Shown here: positions 8,799-17,802 of the stretch, one piece after another
How positions within the stretch are numbered: position 1 is the stretch's first letter
Layout: the number at the start of each line of letters is the position of its first letter
NCBI RefSeq assembly: GCF_030067705.1
Contig: NZ_JASJEX010000004.1
Span: forward strand, 186,001 to 250,000
Direction: 5' to 3'
DNA from: Kribbibacterium absianum
Lineage (GTDB): Bacteria > Actinomycetota > Coriobacteriia > Coriobacteriales > Atopobiaceae
Length of the DNA stretch: 64,000 bases
Made by a program: the position numbers and the translations under genes
The notes under the pieces: model-generated
Databases searched by the model: none
Told to the model about the DNA's origin: nothing
What the model saw: the letters and a program-made list of their open reading frames with translations, nothing else

Positions 8799-9641
8799 TC
8801 ACTGGCCAGCGGGCGGCTCGGAGACTATGCCGTCCTCCTTGAGGTAGTGGTTGCCGTGCCGGTCCTCCTCGGGGGGCAGCTGCATATAGTCGCCGAAAAT
8901 GCTTCCCAGGTACCGGTCGTAATTCGAGAAGATCTTGAACTTCTCGCCCTCGAAGTCCACGTCCATCAGGTCGTCGAAGAGGTCGGCCGGCATCAGCTCC
9001 TTCTCGGACGCGTAGGCACCGGCATAGGGATAGATTTGGGCCGTTCCCTCGCCCTCGTGGGACCGCATAATGGCCTCGCACTTGTCCACCAAGAACTGCC
9101 GGGGAATCAGCGCCGAGACGCCCCTCGCGACCGCATATGCCGCCTTCTGCATGGGCTGCTGCTTGTCGGGCGGCAGTTCAAAGCCGCTCTTCACAATCAG
9201 CAAATTGCGCCAGAGTGCCAGGCTCCTCTCGTCTCGTCTCCGCACAGCGGGATCGTCCGACACCTCGTCGTAGACAAAGATGTCCACCCACACGCCCTGG
9301 TGCATGTCCACGTCGCGGGAGTACTGCTCGAGAAGCCGGGTGCCGTTACGACGAACCTTGGCAAAGACAAACGCGCAGTTAGGCTCCGTGCTGAAGCACT
9401 GGAGGAAGTACTGCGGTGGCAGCTCGGTCTTGCAGAGCTCGATGAACCTCTCGTAGTCCGGGCGCGGCATGGCAAGATCCATGTCGTCGTCCCAAGGGAT
9501 GAACCCTCCATGGCGCACGGCCCCGATGGCGCTCCCTCCCACCAACGAGCAGCGCAGGCCGTTCTCATCGCAGATTCGGAACACCTGCCTCGCGATGTCC
9601 AGCTCGGTCCTCTGGAGGCTGCGTAGGGTCTCTTCTTTCAT
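8799..9641 (-). CDS. licD: LicD family transferase
   Basis: This 280-residue LicD protein carries the family signature GGSAIGAVRHGG followed by PWDDDMDLAM, with the paired aspartates of the nucleotidyltransferase fold at about residues 43-47. LicD enzymes move a phospho-group from a CDP-linked donor, classically phosphocholine, onto cell-surface glycans. Here the donor may instead be the product of the nearby cytidylyltransferase (10871). ATG 9641 with GGGAG upstream is preferred; the frame stays open far upstream only because it overlaps the next gene. The SDR gene ends 38 bp upstream, so the two form a leftward pair. Choline versus alditol phosphate cannot be decided. Confidence 0.85.
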   Translation of the reverse strand: MKEETLRSLQRTELDIARQVFRICDENGLRCSLVGGSAIGAVRHGGFIPWDDDMDLAMPRPDYERFIELCKTELPPQYFLQCFSTEPNCAFVFAKVRRNGTRLLEQYSRDVDMHQGVWVDIFVYDEVSDDPAVRRRDERSLALWRNLLIVKSGFELPPDKQQPMQKAAYAVARGVSALIPRQFLVDKCEAIMRSHEGEGTAQIYPYAGAYASEKELMPADLFDDLMDVDFEGEKFKIFSNYDRYLGSIFGDYMQLPPEEDRHGNHYLKEDGIVSEPPAGQ

Positions 9642-9679
9642 CCCGCTCCCGATTCCTTCGTTTTCCTGAGACGACCTGC

Positions 9680-10726
9680 CTAACGCGCGACCTGGAGCGA
9701 CTCGATAAGAGCCCGGAACATGTCGGGCAGGTCCATAGTCGGCGCCCACCCCAAGGCCTCCAGCTTCGAAACGTCCAGCGGCAGGTGATGCTCCGGCATG
9801 TACGGAAGGCCCTCCTCCAGCTCGAAGCGGACCGACACCGGACGCTCCTCGTCCAACTCCGACACCATTGCCGCCATGTCGGCGACCGAGCAGTACGTGG
9901 CCGGATTGGCGGCGTTGTAGCAGGCGCCCTTCTCGCCGCGGAGAAGGACGGCAAAAATGGCCGCCACGGCGTCCACGGTATAGAGGTACATGCGCGTGCT
10001 CTGGGCCGTGGTCTTGAGAACGATATCCTGGCCTTTGATCACGCTCTTGGCAAAGAGCGCGAAGACACGTCGGTCGTCCCAGGTCACACCGGGCCCGAAG
10101 GTCTGGGCCAACCGGAGAATCTTCGCGTTCACGTCGTACTCGGAGGCGTAGTCCACGCAGAGGTTCTCGGTCATGCGTTTGGCCTCGGAATAGCAGCTGC
10201 GCACAGACAGGGGCTGGACGTCGCCGCACATCTCCTCAGTGAGGAGCCGTTTCATGCCAGGCTCGGGGAACCCCTGCCCGTACACCTCCATGCTCGAGAG
10301 GAAGACGACGCTCCGAGCATCGCAACGACGCGCCTGGTCCAGCACCCAGTTGGTCCCGTCGATGGCCGTGAGAACCGTCTCGACCGGATGGCTCACAAAG
10401 AACTCGGAGGCGGTGGGGCTCCCCGCATGAACCGCGTAGTCAAAGGCCACGTCCAACCCCTCCGGCCGGGCCAGGTCACCCTCCAGGATGGAAAGACCGT
10501 CGTCCTCCGAAAAGCCATGGAACACTCGCTGCGCCTTCTCAGCGTTGCGAGCCATCGCGATCACGCCAATGGGCTCGACCTCCGGATGGGCCCGATTGTA
10601 GACGAGCGCAGCCTTCGCACAGAGGGAGCCAATCAGCCCCGTGGAGCCCGTGACCAAGAGGCGTCGGCCGCTCAGCTCGCTGAACCCCACACTCTCGGAC
10701 GCGACCAACTCTTCGATGGTTTTCAC
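9680..10726 (-). CDS. NAD-dependent epimerase/dehydratase (extended SDR)
   Basis: This 348-residue extended SDR has the N-terminal NAD-binding motif GSTGLIG (~20-26), a LSSMEVYG strand, and the catalytic Y-x-x-x-K as CYSEAK. Such enzymes epimerise, dehydrate or reduce nucleotide sugars. The GTG start at 10726 has GAGGAG 5 nt upstream. It precedes licD on the same strand and diverges from the cytidylyltransferase gene 10871 across 144 bp. Together they suggest a CDP-activated sugar or alditol made and transferred to surface glycan. In teichoic-acid pathways an alditol-phosphate oxidoreductase partners TarI, but this protein looks like an epimerase-type SDR rather than TarJ. The substrate is unknown. 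Confidence 0.8.
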   Translation of the reverse strand: MKTIEELVASESVGFSELSGRRLLVTGSTGLIGSLCAKAALVYNRAHPEVEPIGVIAMARNAEKAQRVFHGFSEDDGLSILEGDLARPEGLDVAFDYAVHAGSPTASEFFVSHPVETVLTAIDGTNWVLDQARRCDARSVVFLSSMEVYGQGFPEPGMKRLLTEEMCGDVQPLSVRSCYSEAKRMTENLCVDYASEYDVNAKILRLAQTFGPGVTWDDRRVFALFAKSVIKGQDIVLKTTAQSTRMYLYTVDAVAAIFAVLLRGEKGACYNAANPATYCSVADMAAMVSELDEERPVSVRFELEEGLPYMPEHHLPLDVSKLEALGWAPTMDLPDMFRALIESLQVAR

Positions 10727-10870
10727 GGGGGCTCCTCTACGCTCGATGGGTACCGAACCATTCTCGACCATTTGTGACCGGGCGCCCGACCGAGAGGGCG
10801 CGCACACGAAGCCCCCAAGTGCAGCCGTTAGAATGCATCCGTCCTGCCGCCGCCAACCTAGAGGAAGCCC

Positions 10871-11605
10871 ATGGCCTATCGCACGTTGGTCGTCATCTTC
10901 GCCGGGGGCACCGGCTCGCGCATGCAAGGTGCGAAGATCCCCAAACAGTTCCTGATGTCTGGGGGCAAGCCCATCATCGCCCACACCATCTCCAAGTTCC
11001 AGGAGGCACCAGGTGTGGACGGCATCGTGGTGGTATCCATCGAAAGCGGGATCCCCTACCTCCGGGAGGTCGTGGAGCAGAACGGGTTCAGCAAGGTGCT
11101 GTCGATCGTTCCGGGCGGCGAGACGGGCCAGGACTCCATCTTCCGCGGCCTTGACGAGATACACCGGCTCGGAATCGCCGACGAGGACACGGTCGTGCTT
11201 ATCCATGACGGCGTGCGCCCCCTAATCGACGCCCCCACCATCGAGGCCTGCGCGCGGTCCGTGCGGGAACGCGGCTGCACCGCCACCGTGGCACCGGTGG
11301 TCGAGACCGTGATCGAGGAGCAGGACGGCAAAGTGGTTGACGTGCTGGACCGCTCGCGTTGCAAACTGGCCCGCGCGCCCCAAGGCTTCACGTTCTGCGA
11401 GCTGTACCAGGCACACCTCACCGCCCGGGCAAACGGCTTGCACGACTTCATCGACTCTGTGTCGATGATGGCGCACTTCGGCTACCAGATCTTCACTGTC
11501 GACGGCCCGGTGGACAACATCAAGATCACGACGCGCCGCGACTACTTCTCGTTCAAAGGCTTCACGGATTACAACGAGCTGTCGCAGTTCTGGAGCGAAG
11601 GTTAG
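10871..11605 (+). CDS. IspD/TarI family cytidylyltransferase
   Basis: The 244-residue protein has the nucleotidyltransferase motif AGGTGSRM, then K-PKQFL, and VLIHDGVRPL in the centre, as in IspD (MEP cytidylyltransferase) and TarI (ribitol-5-phosphate cytidylyltransferase). It transfers CMP from CTP to a polyol phosphate. Location in a surface-glycan locus beside LicD and an SDR favours a TarI-like role, with CDP-alditol as LicD donor; an IspD role cannot be excluded because no other isoprenoid gene is visible. The ATG start follows AGAGGAAG. The long FSFKGFTDYNE-type tail beyond the core also resembles TarI-like proteins. Confidence is high for the family, moderate for the pathway. Confidence 0.8.
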   Translation: MAYRTLVVIFAGGTGSRMQGAKIPKQFLMSGGKPIIAHTISKFQEAPGVDGIVVVSIESGIPYLREVVEQNGFSKVLSIVPGGETGQDSIFRGLDEIHRLGIADEDTVVLIHDGVRPLIDAPTIEACARSVRERGCTATVAPVVETVIEEQDGKVVDVLDRSRCKLARAPQGFTFCELYQAHLTARANGLHDFIDSVSMMAHFGYQIFTVDGPVDNIKITTRRDYFSFKGFTDYNELSQFWSEG

Positions 11606-11619
11606 GCCGGCACGGAGGG

Positions 11620-12546
11620 CTAGCGACCGCGCTCCTTCCCCAGCATGGCCTTCCCTTCCTTGCGCCCGCGCATCATCGCGCGCAGGTTCTCGAGCCCGTG
11701 AGGCTCCAGCGCAGTGCCGCGGAAGAACGTGCAGAGCAGACTGAAGTCCAGGAACCTCCCGTCATCGGTGCCCTTGAACTCGTCCTGCAGGATGGTCTGA
11801 GAGCGCACCTTGTCCTCCCAGCGGGAGGCCGGGTAGTTCTCCGAGAAGAGCGCCTGACGCCCCTCGGGGTCCCGGAAGGTGAAGGGAACGTGCACTGGCA
11901 CCCAGGCAGGGAACAGCACGTTCACCGAGCGCTTGCCGATCTCGTGGTCGATGGTGGCAAGAGACGTGATAGCCACGACGAAACCGGCCCGGCGCAGCGC
12001 GTAGCAGAATCCGATGTCGACCCAGTCCAAGAAGAGCCGCTCGTCGTAGCCGCCCACGGCCTCCCAGGCCTGAAGGCTCACCAGCGACCCGGACGTCAGC
12101 ACGTCGCGCCGATCCTGTACGAGCGCCTCCCCTTCCACATGGGCGTTGGAGAACCCGAGGTTGCGGTCGTGGACAGTGGGCCCCACCACGCCGAGACGGG
12201 CACCGCTTGCGCGAACCAAGCCCGCCGCCTCCTGCAGACCGGCCACCATGCCCGGCGTGGAGACGCTGTCCTGATCCAAGAAGAGCACCTCGGACGCGCC
12301 GTCCTCCTTGGCCGCCCTTGCCAGCGCGTTGAGCGCCACCGCGATGCCGCGGTTCTCAGGGAACGGTAGGAAGCGCGCGCACGGGAACTCCTGCACCAGC
12401 GCGCGGACGGCGCTCGAGTCGTCCGACCCGTTGTCGAACACAAACAACCGGGAAACCTGCGGAGAGATGGCGGAAAGGTTCTCCCGGAGCCGTCCCAGCT
12501 CCGGGTTGAAGGTGACAATACCAGCGCAAACACGACGGGCGTCCAT
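11620..12546 (-). CDS. Rhamnosyltransferase-like GT2 enzyme
   Basis: This 308-residue GT2 enzyme has AGIVTFNP at the N-terminus, FDNGSDD as the nucleotide site, NRGIAVALN, and LDQDS as the metal motif. The F-D-N-G and L-D-Q-D-S pattern is typical of the RfbF/WsaF-like rhamnosyltransferase subgroup. A WVDIGFCYALRRAG segment near the C-terminus is also typical. ATG 12546 is favoured over the upstream in-frame start at 12618 because the domain begins immediately after it, though its AGAGG site is 11 nt away. It is divergent from the WbsX-like gene with a 61-bp spacer. Rhamnose specificity is inferred from subgroup resemblance only. Confidence 0.75.
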   Translation of the reverse strand: MDARRVCAGIVTFNPELGRLRENLSAISPQVSRLFVFDNGSDDSSAVRALVQEFPCARFLPFPENRGIAVALNALARAAKEDGASEVLFLDQDSVSTPGMVAGLQEAAGLVRASGARLGVVGPTVHDRNLGFSNAHVEGEALVQDRRDVLTSGSLVSLQAWEAVGGYDERLFLDWVDIGFCYALRRAGFVVAITSLATIDHEIGKRSVNVLFPAWVPVHVPFTFRDPEGRQALFSENYPASRWEDKVRSQTILQDEFKGTDDGRFLDFSLLCTFFRGTALEPHGLENLRAMMRGRKEGKAMLGKERGR

Positions 12547-12607
12547 GGAGTGACAGGCCTCTTTCCCCGGCTCCCCATCTCGCCCTGGCAGACAAGGACG
12601 CCGGCCT

Positions 12608-13789
12608 ATGAAGGTCATTGCTTTTTATCTTCCGCAGTTTCACACCATTCCCGAGAACGACGAGTGGTGGGGCAAGGACTTCACGGAATGGGTGAACGTC
12701 AGGAAGGCGGAACCGCTTTTTGAGGGCCACCAGCAGCCGCGTGTCCCGAAGGGTGAGAACTACTACAACCTGCTGAACCCCCAGGTCCAGGCCTGGCAGG
12801 CGCAGTTGGCCCGCGAGGCCGGCGTCTACGGCTTCTGCTACTACCACTACTGGTTCAACGGCAAGCTGCTGCTCGAGAAGCCGATGGAGAACATGCTGGC
12901 CGACCCGTCCATCGACATCCCCTTCTGCATCAGTTGGGCCAACGAGGCGTGGACCAAGGCTTGGGTGAACGAGAACCAGGTGCTCATCCCCCAGCACTAC
13001 GGCCAGAAGAAGGAATGGAAGGAGCACTTCGACTATCTCCTCCCCTTCTTCCAAGACCCCCGCTACATCAAGAACGACAACCGGCCGCTGCTGATCATCT
13101 ACCGCCCCGAGGTGATCGGCTGCCTCAACGAGATGCTCGACTATTGGCAGGAACTGGCACGCGAAGCAGGATTTGACGGTCTGTACCTGGGTCACCAGTA
13201 CGCCGGCCTCGACCTCATCGACGGGGCTGACGACAGCCGCTTCCAATTCGACATCGAGTTCCAACCCATCTACGGACGCTTCCCGAAGGTAGCTCCTGGC
13301 ATCAAGAGCAAGCTCTTCAACGCCGCCGCACAGGTGAAGCGCAAGACCTTCGCCGCCTACGAGAAGGCCACCGGCGTGGATCTCGATCGAAAGATCGGCA
13401 ACCGGGCGGAGCGGAGCACCGGCCCCGAGCAGTACAGCTACGACGAGGTCTGGGAGCGCATCCTCACGAGCGACCCCGTCTCGCCCAAGTCGGTGCCGGG
13501 CGGCTTCGTGGCCTGGGACAACACGCCGCGCAAGGGTCGCAACGGCACGGTGAGCGTAGGCGCCTGCCCCGAGCGCTTCCGCGAGTACATGGCCCGGCAG
13601 ATCGAGCGCGCCAAGGACGTGTACCACAGCGACTACATCTTCCTCACCGCCTGGAACGAGTGGGCCGAGGGCAGCTACCTGGAGCCCGACGAGACCTTTG
13701 GCGACGGCTATCTGCGCGCCCTCGAGAGCGCCCTGGAGGAGACGGGCGAGATGCCCCAGGGCTACGGTCGCAAGGAGGAGCAGGCGTGA
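12608..13789 (+). CDS. WbsX-type glycan biosynthesis protein (GH99-like fold)
   Basis: This 393-residue protein begins MKVIAFYLPQFHTIPEND and contains WWGKGF-like, FTEWVNV and CYYHYWF blocks, then ISWANEAWT and a C-terminal FLTAWNEWAEG. These mark the Glyco_tran_WbsX family, found in O-antigen and rhamnan loci and related in fold to GH99-type glycosidases. The NEW/NEWAEG carboxylates are plausible active-site residues. It heads a rightward operon of five further genes, overlapping the next one by 4 bp (GTGA). An AAGGA site lies 8-9 nt upstream of the ATG. Whether it acts as a transferase or hydrolase is not settled for the family. Confidence 0.85.
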   Translation: MKVIAFYLPQFHTIPENDEWWGKDFTEWVNVRKAEPLFEGHQQPRVPKGENYYNLLNPQVQAWQAQLAREAGVYGFCYYHYWFNGKLLLEKPMENMLADPSIDIPFCISWANEAWTKAWVNENQVLIPQHYGQKKEWKEHFDYLLPFFQDPRYIKNDNRPLLIIYRPEVIGCLNEMLDYWQELAREAGFDGLYLGHQYAGLDLIDGADDSRFQFDIEFQPIYGRFPKVAPGIKSKLFNAAAQVKRKTFAAYEKATGVDLDRKIGNRAERSTGPEQYSYDEVWERILTSDPVSPKSVPGGFVAWDNTPRKGRNGTVSVGACPERFREYMARQIERAKDVYHSDYIFLTAWNEWAEGSYLEPDETFGDGYLRALESALEETGEMPQGYGRKEEQA

Positions 13790-14736
13790 CCGGGAAGAGC
13801 CCCGTCCTCGACATCCTCCTGACCACGCACAACGGCCAGGAGTTCCTGGAGGAGCAGGTGCGGTCCATCCAGGTACAGACCTTCGAGGACTGGCGCCTGG
13901 TGGTCTCAGACGACGCCTCCACCGACGGCAGCGTGGAGCTGGTGAAGTCCCTCGCCGAGCAGGACCCCCGCATCGAGCTGCTCCCTGAGCGCGGCCCCTT
14001 TGGCAGCGCCAAGGCCAACTTCTTCCACGCGATGGAGCACGCCCGGGCCCCCTACATCGCGCTGGCGGACCAGGACGACGTCTGGCTCCCGGAGAAGCTC
14101 GAGCGCTGCCTCGCGCGCCTGCAGGCCATCGAGGCCGGGCGGGGGTCCGAGACCCCGGCCCTCGTCTTCTGCGACGCCGCAGTGGTGGACCGGGACCTGG
14201 AGATCATCGCGCCCTCCTTCTCGGAGCACGCGGACCTGCTCGTCCACGACCTGCGCCTCCAGAAGCTCCTCATCAACAACGTGGCCGCCGGCTGCACGAT
14301 GGTCTTCAACCGGGCGCTCTTGGAGCGCGCCCTCGTGCCCCAGGCTGCCGAGACCGTCTTCATGCACGACTGGTGGCTCGTGCTCGTGGCCGCGGCCACC
14401 GGCGTGCTCGAGTTCCTCGACGAGCCCCTCAATCTCTACCGTCAGCACGGCGACAACGAGATCGGCGCCCTGCGGCGCAACTGGCGCTCGCACCTGATCA
14501 CGCCGCTCACGGGCGGTCTGGCGATCCGTCGGAACCAGGCGCGCCTGTTGCTGGATCACTGCGGTGACCAGATGCGCTCTGAAGACCGCGCCTGCGTGGC
14601 CGAGTACGCGCAGATGGGTTCCGGCGGTCCCGTCGGCAGCCTCACACACCTCGCCCGGAGCGGCGCTTGGGGACGGCCAGCCGAGAGGGTCGGCGACGCG
14701 TTTGGCGCGGTGCTTCTCGGCTTCCAGGAGCTCTGA
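13786..14736 (+). CDS. GT2 glycosyltransferase (rhamnosyltransferase-like)
   Basis: This 316-residue GT2 enzyme has LDILLTTHNG at the start, SDDASTDGS as nucleotide site, ALADQDDVW as the DxD region, and a C-terminal HDWW motif with NLYRQHGDN. The ADQDDVW and HDWW-x-x-x-x pattern is characteristic of the RfbF-like subgroup that often transfers rhamnose. The GTG start lies within AAGGAGGAG-containing sequence and overlaps the stop of the WbsX gene by 4 bp, so the genes are coupled. It stays open well upstream in frame, but that extension is antisense-style overlap with the preceding gene and is not used. Confidence 0.83.
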   Translation: MTGKSPVLDILLTTHNGQEFLEEQVRSIQVQTFEDWRLVVSDDASTDGSVELVKSLAEQDPRIELLPERGPFGSAKANFFHAMEHARAPYIALADQDDVWLPEKLERCLARLQAIEAGRGSETPALVFCDAAVVDRDLEIIAPSFSEHADLLVHDLRLQKLLINNVAAGCTMVFNRALLERALVPQAAETVFMHDWWLVLVAAATGVLEFLDEPLNLYRQHGDNEIGALRRNWRSHLITPLTGGLAIRRNQARLLLDHCGDQMRSEDRACVAEYAQMGSGGPVGSLTHLARSGAWGRPAERVGDAFGAVLLGFQEL

Positions 14737-14837
14737 GGACGGCGGAAGGTCTCTGGAGGCCCCGTCCCGCTCGCCCGCTCTGCCGCCCGTGCGCCTAGCA
14801 TGACGGTGTCCCCGTACACTCGAAGGAGGTTCTCCCG

Positions 14838-15767
14838 ATGGAGGCAGCGCCTGCTCCTCGCTCCTATCGCCACGTAATCCTCACGCGGTTCAACATCCCC
14901 CAGAACTTCGCGAACGGCCGCAACCCGCGCGTGCAGGCCCTCGATGCCCGCACGGACGTACCGTACCTGGAGGGGCGCTTCCGGCTCTTCGAGGAGTTCA
15001 CGTTCCCGTCCATCGCCCAACAGGCCTGCCAGGACTTCACCTGGTGCGTGCTCTTCAGCGACCAGACACCCCTGCAGTTCAAGGAGCGCAACGCCCAGCT
15101 GACCGAGCGGCTCCCCAGCTACCGGCCCCTCTACCTCACCGACGACGAGGCAGGGCACCTGGATCGCTACGTGGACGCTCTGCTCCACGAAGAGCCCTGC
15201 GCCCACGTGCTCACCACGCGCATCGACAACGACGACGCCATCTCCTGCCGCTTTGTGGCGGACCTCCATGCCTATCTGGACGCCGAGCCGCCCGAGAAGG
15301 CGGTGCTCTCCTTCCCCTATGGCCTCCAGTACGCGCCGGCCGCGAAGCTCGTATGCCAGCAGCACATCTTCGGCAACCACTTCATCAGCTTCTTCGAGCC
15401 CCTGGGTCTCGCCAACCGCTGCATCCTCGGCTTCCATCACTCCTTCCCGCCCCAGGACATGGAGCGGGTAGCCTTGGAGGAGAAGGGCCGGCCCATGTGG
15501 ATGGAGGTGGTGCACGGCAGCAACTTCGCGAACCAGCTGGACGTGACGCCGCCGCACCCGGTGCTGGATCCGAGCGGGCTCTTTGACGAGTTCCCGATCA
15601 CGCTCGAGTGGGGGCCCGCGGACACAGCGGCCGCCGTTGCCTCCGTGGCCGAGCGGCTCGCCGCCCAGGGGGCCGACGCTGCCGTCAAGACCGCGCAGAG
15701 CGGAGGCCGCTTCCTCGGACGCCTCCTGGAGCCCGTCGCCTCCCTGTTTGGAAAGAGGTACTCATGA
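14838..15767 (+). CDS. Putative rhamnosyltransferase (Rhamno_transf-like)
   Basis: The 309-residue protein has the N-terminal pattern H-x-ILTRFN, then R-x-x-LFEEFTFPSI-x-QQ and FTWCVLFSD. This matches the family annotated as putative rhamnosyl transferase (PF11316-like). TRIDNDDAI supplies an acidic D-N-D-D motif likely to bind metal and sugar nucleotide. The ATG has a strong AAGGAGG site. It follows the GT2 gene by 101 bp, in which no convincing promoter or hairpin was seen, and overlaps the next gene by 4 bp (ATGA). With the WbsX-like and RfbF-like proteins it points to a rhamnose- or deoxysugar-containing glycan. Confidence 0.75.
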   Translation: MEAAPAPRSYRHVILTRFNIPQNFANGRNPRVQALDARTDVPYLEGRFRLFEEFTFPSIAQQACQDFTWCVLFSDQTPLQFKERNAQLTERLPSYRPLYLTDDEAGHLDRYVDALLHEEPCAHVLTTRIDNDDAISCRFVADLHAYLDAEPPEKAVLSFPYGLQYAPAAKLVCQQHIFGNHFISFFEPLGLANRCILGFHHSFPPQDMERVALEEKGRPMWMEVVHGSNFANQLDVTPPHPVLDPSGLFDEFPITLEWGPADTAAAVASVAERLAAQGADAAVKTAQSGGRFLGRLLEPVASLFGKRYS

Positions 15768-16696
15768 GCCAGACCCCCTTCTCCATTGTCTACGTGGTTT
15801 CCGGCGCCGGGAGCGACCCCTTCACCGAGCAGTGCCTCGTCTCCATCGACTCCCTGCGCCGGGTGATGCCAGACGCGCCTGTCACCGTGTTCATGGACCG
15901 GCCCACGTTCGACGGGCTCGGCGACCTCATCGCCCCGTTCGAGCGCCTGCGCACCACGCTGGACGTCGTGGACCTGCCGGAGGACTGGAGCGGCCTCAAG
16001 CGCTCGGGCTTCCTCAAGACCTCGCTCTTTGACCGCATGGCCGGGGACTTCCTGTTCTTGGACACCGACACCGTGGTGTGCGACGACCTCTCCCCTATCT
16101 CGGCCTACAAGGGTAACCTTCTGGCCGTGCCGGACCGCAACTGCAGATTCCAGGACAACCCCACGCGCGCCCACATGCAGGAGAGTGCTACCAAGCTGGG
16201 CGGCCGTCCGGCTTGGGGCGGCGTGCAGTTCAACAACGGCGTGCTCTTTGTGCGCCATACCGAGGAGGCCGGGCGGTTCTTCTCGGCCTGGCACCAGCTC
16301 TGGCTGGACGGCCTCGAGCGCGGAGTGCTCGGCGACCAGCCGGCAATGAACGAGGTTAACTGCCGCTTCTCGGGTGCCATCACGCAGATTCCGGCAGTCT
16401 GGAACTGCCAGCTGGATCAATGCGGTCAATGGCTGCCGGCCCTGGGCGGGGCGAAGGTGCTCCACTACCTCGGAGACCACTCGGACGAGACGGCTCTCTA
16501 CGCACTCAATCTCCCTGACACCCTAGCCTACGGCGCCACAGGCCCTTCTCCAGCCACAGCGGCAGTACTGGAGGATCCCAAGGCTGCCGTGCAGGCTCCT
16601 CAGCTGATCCTTATGAAGGAGCAGGACGCCCGGGCGACGCGAAGCCCGCTCTTCTCGCAAATCAAGCGACTCAGCTATGTAATTCACGGCAAGTAA
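15764..16696 (+). CDS. GT8-like nucleotide-sugar transferase
   Basis: The 310-residue protein begins with a FSIVYVVSG strand and has FLDTDTVV around residue 100, a D-x-D motif of retaining GT-A enzymes like family 8. Further blocks are FNNGVLF-like and GDQPAMN; these N-G and D-Q-P elements occur widely in GT8/GT34-type enzymes and help bind the acceptor. The ATG overlaps the previous stop (ATGA) with GAAAGAGG upstream. An upstream in-frame extension to 15608 lies inside the previous gene and was discarded. This is the only likely retaining transferase in the operon. The donor is unknown. Confidence 0.7.
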   Translation: MSQTPFSIVYVVSGAGSDPFTEQCLVSIDSLRRVMPDAPVTVFMDRPTFDGLGDLIAPFERLRTTLDVVDLPEDWSGLKRSGFLKTSLFDRMAGDFLFLDTDTVVCDDLSPISAYKGNLLAVPDRNCRFQDNPTRAHMQESATKLGGRPAWGGVQFNNGVLFVRHTEEAGRFFSAWHQLWLDGLERGVLGDQPAMNEVNCRFSGAITQIPAVWNCQLDQCGQWLPALGGAKVLHYLGDHSDETALYALNLPDTLAYGATGPSPATAAVLEDPKAAVQAPQLILMKEQDARATRSPLFSQIKRLSYVIHGK

Positions 16697-16716
16697 TCCC
16701 CAAGAAAGGAAGCTCC

Positions 16717-17784
16717 ATGGCTGACGAGCTGTTCCTGAGTGTCGTGGTGCCGGTCTATAAGATTCCCGAGGACCTCTTGCGTGCCTGCCTGGCCTCGCTG
16801 GCGGCCCAGCCCGGCAACGATTTGGAGTTCATCGTCATCGACGACGGCTCGCCGGATCGCTGCGGCACCATCTGCGACGAGGTGGCAGCCACGGACGAGC
16901 GGTTCTCGGTGCTCCACACCCCCAACCAGGGCGTGGCGGTTGCGCGCAACACGGGAATCGACCACGCCCGGGGCTCCCACGTGCTCTTTGTGGACGGCGA
17001 CGACCAGCTGCCGGAGGGCACGGTGGCATGTCTGCGCTCCCGCCGCACGGAGCTGGGCGACATCACCTGCTGCGAAGCCCACTTCCAGACCGAGAACGGC
17101 GGCCACGACATCGTGCTGCCGCCGAACCTCTCCCAGGCCACGCCGTCCGAGATCGCTCTCTCCGTCGTGCGCCAGGACATGGGCGGCGGCCCCGTAAGCG
17201 GCACCCAGTACACCTGGGGGTCCATCTGGGGCAAGGTGTTCGACCGGGAGTTTTTGGACGACGACCTGCGGTTCCCGGTGGGCGTGCGCAAAGCCCAGGA
17301 CCGAGTGTTCATGCTCGAGGCCCTGGCCAAGGAGCCGCGCCTCGCGTTCCTGCGCCACGTGACCTACGTCTACGTGCGCAACGGCAGCTCCATCTGCCAG
17401 GCCTTTAACCCCCAGATGGCCGCCATCGAGCGGCAGTCCGTGAACGCGCTGCGCGGGGCCATCCTTGGCTGTTACAGCGGTCACCTGCGCGTGGAGCTGC
17501 TCAACGCGCTGCCGGTCTTTGGGTGCCTCGCCTTTATCGAGGTCCTAACTAACGAGACCTTCAGCCCTCAGAACCCGGCACGACTGGCCGAGCGCCATGC
17601 GAATTTCCTTGCCCTCTGCCGCAGTTATTCCTGGGCGTTTCAGGGAGCCGTCGGCCAGACGATCCAGCTAGTGACCTACGACCTGCTGCGTCCCTGTCTG
17701 GAGCGGCGCCTCTACAACGCAGCCTTCGCGGTGGCGCAGGCTATCTTTCTACGCCGACAGGCCCTGGAGAGCGCCAAGTACTAG
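16717..17784 (+). CDS. GT2 glycosyltransferase
   Basis: This 355-residue GT2 enzyme has LSVVVPVYK at the N-terminus, IDDGSPDRCG as nucleotide site and VDGDDQL as the DxDD motif, followed by an AQDRVF acidic block. The C-terminal 120 residues are helical with hydrophobic patches and may lie on the membrane. The ATG is preceded by AAAGGAAG at 7 nt. It is the last gene of the rightward run 12608-17784; only 18 bp separate its stop from that of the convergent flippase gene, and no terminator hairpin was seen there. Confidence 0.85.
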   Translation: MADELFLSVVVPVYKIPEDLLRACLASLAAQPGNDLEFIVIDDGSPDRCGTICDEVAATDERFSVLHTPNQGVAVARNTGIDHARGSHVLFVDGDDQLPEGTVACLRSRRTELGDITCCEAHFQTENGGHDIVLPPNLSQATPSEIALSVVRQDMGGGPVSGTQYTWGSIWGKVFDREFLDDDLRFPVGVRKAQDRVFMLEALAKEPRLAFLRHVTYVYVRNGSSICQAFNPQMAAIERQSVNALRGAILGCYSGHLRVELLNALPVFGCLAFIEVLTNETFSPQNPARLAERHANFLALCRSYSWAFQGAVGQTIQLVTYDLLRPCLERRLYNAAFAVAQAIFLRRQALESAKY

Positions 17785-17802
17785 CAGCCAAGCAGGCACA
17801 CA

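Noticed and set aside
8799-10229. A 476-residue LicD protein with a long N-terminal domain
   Set aside because: The extra residues are an out-of-frame reading of the neighbouring SDR gene; ATG 9641 with a GGGAG site gives a normal LicD.
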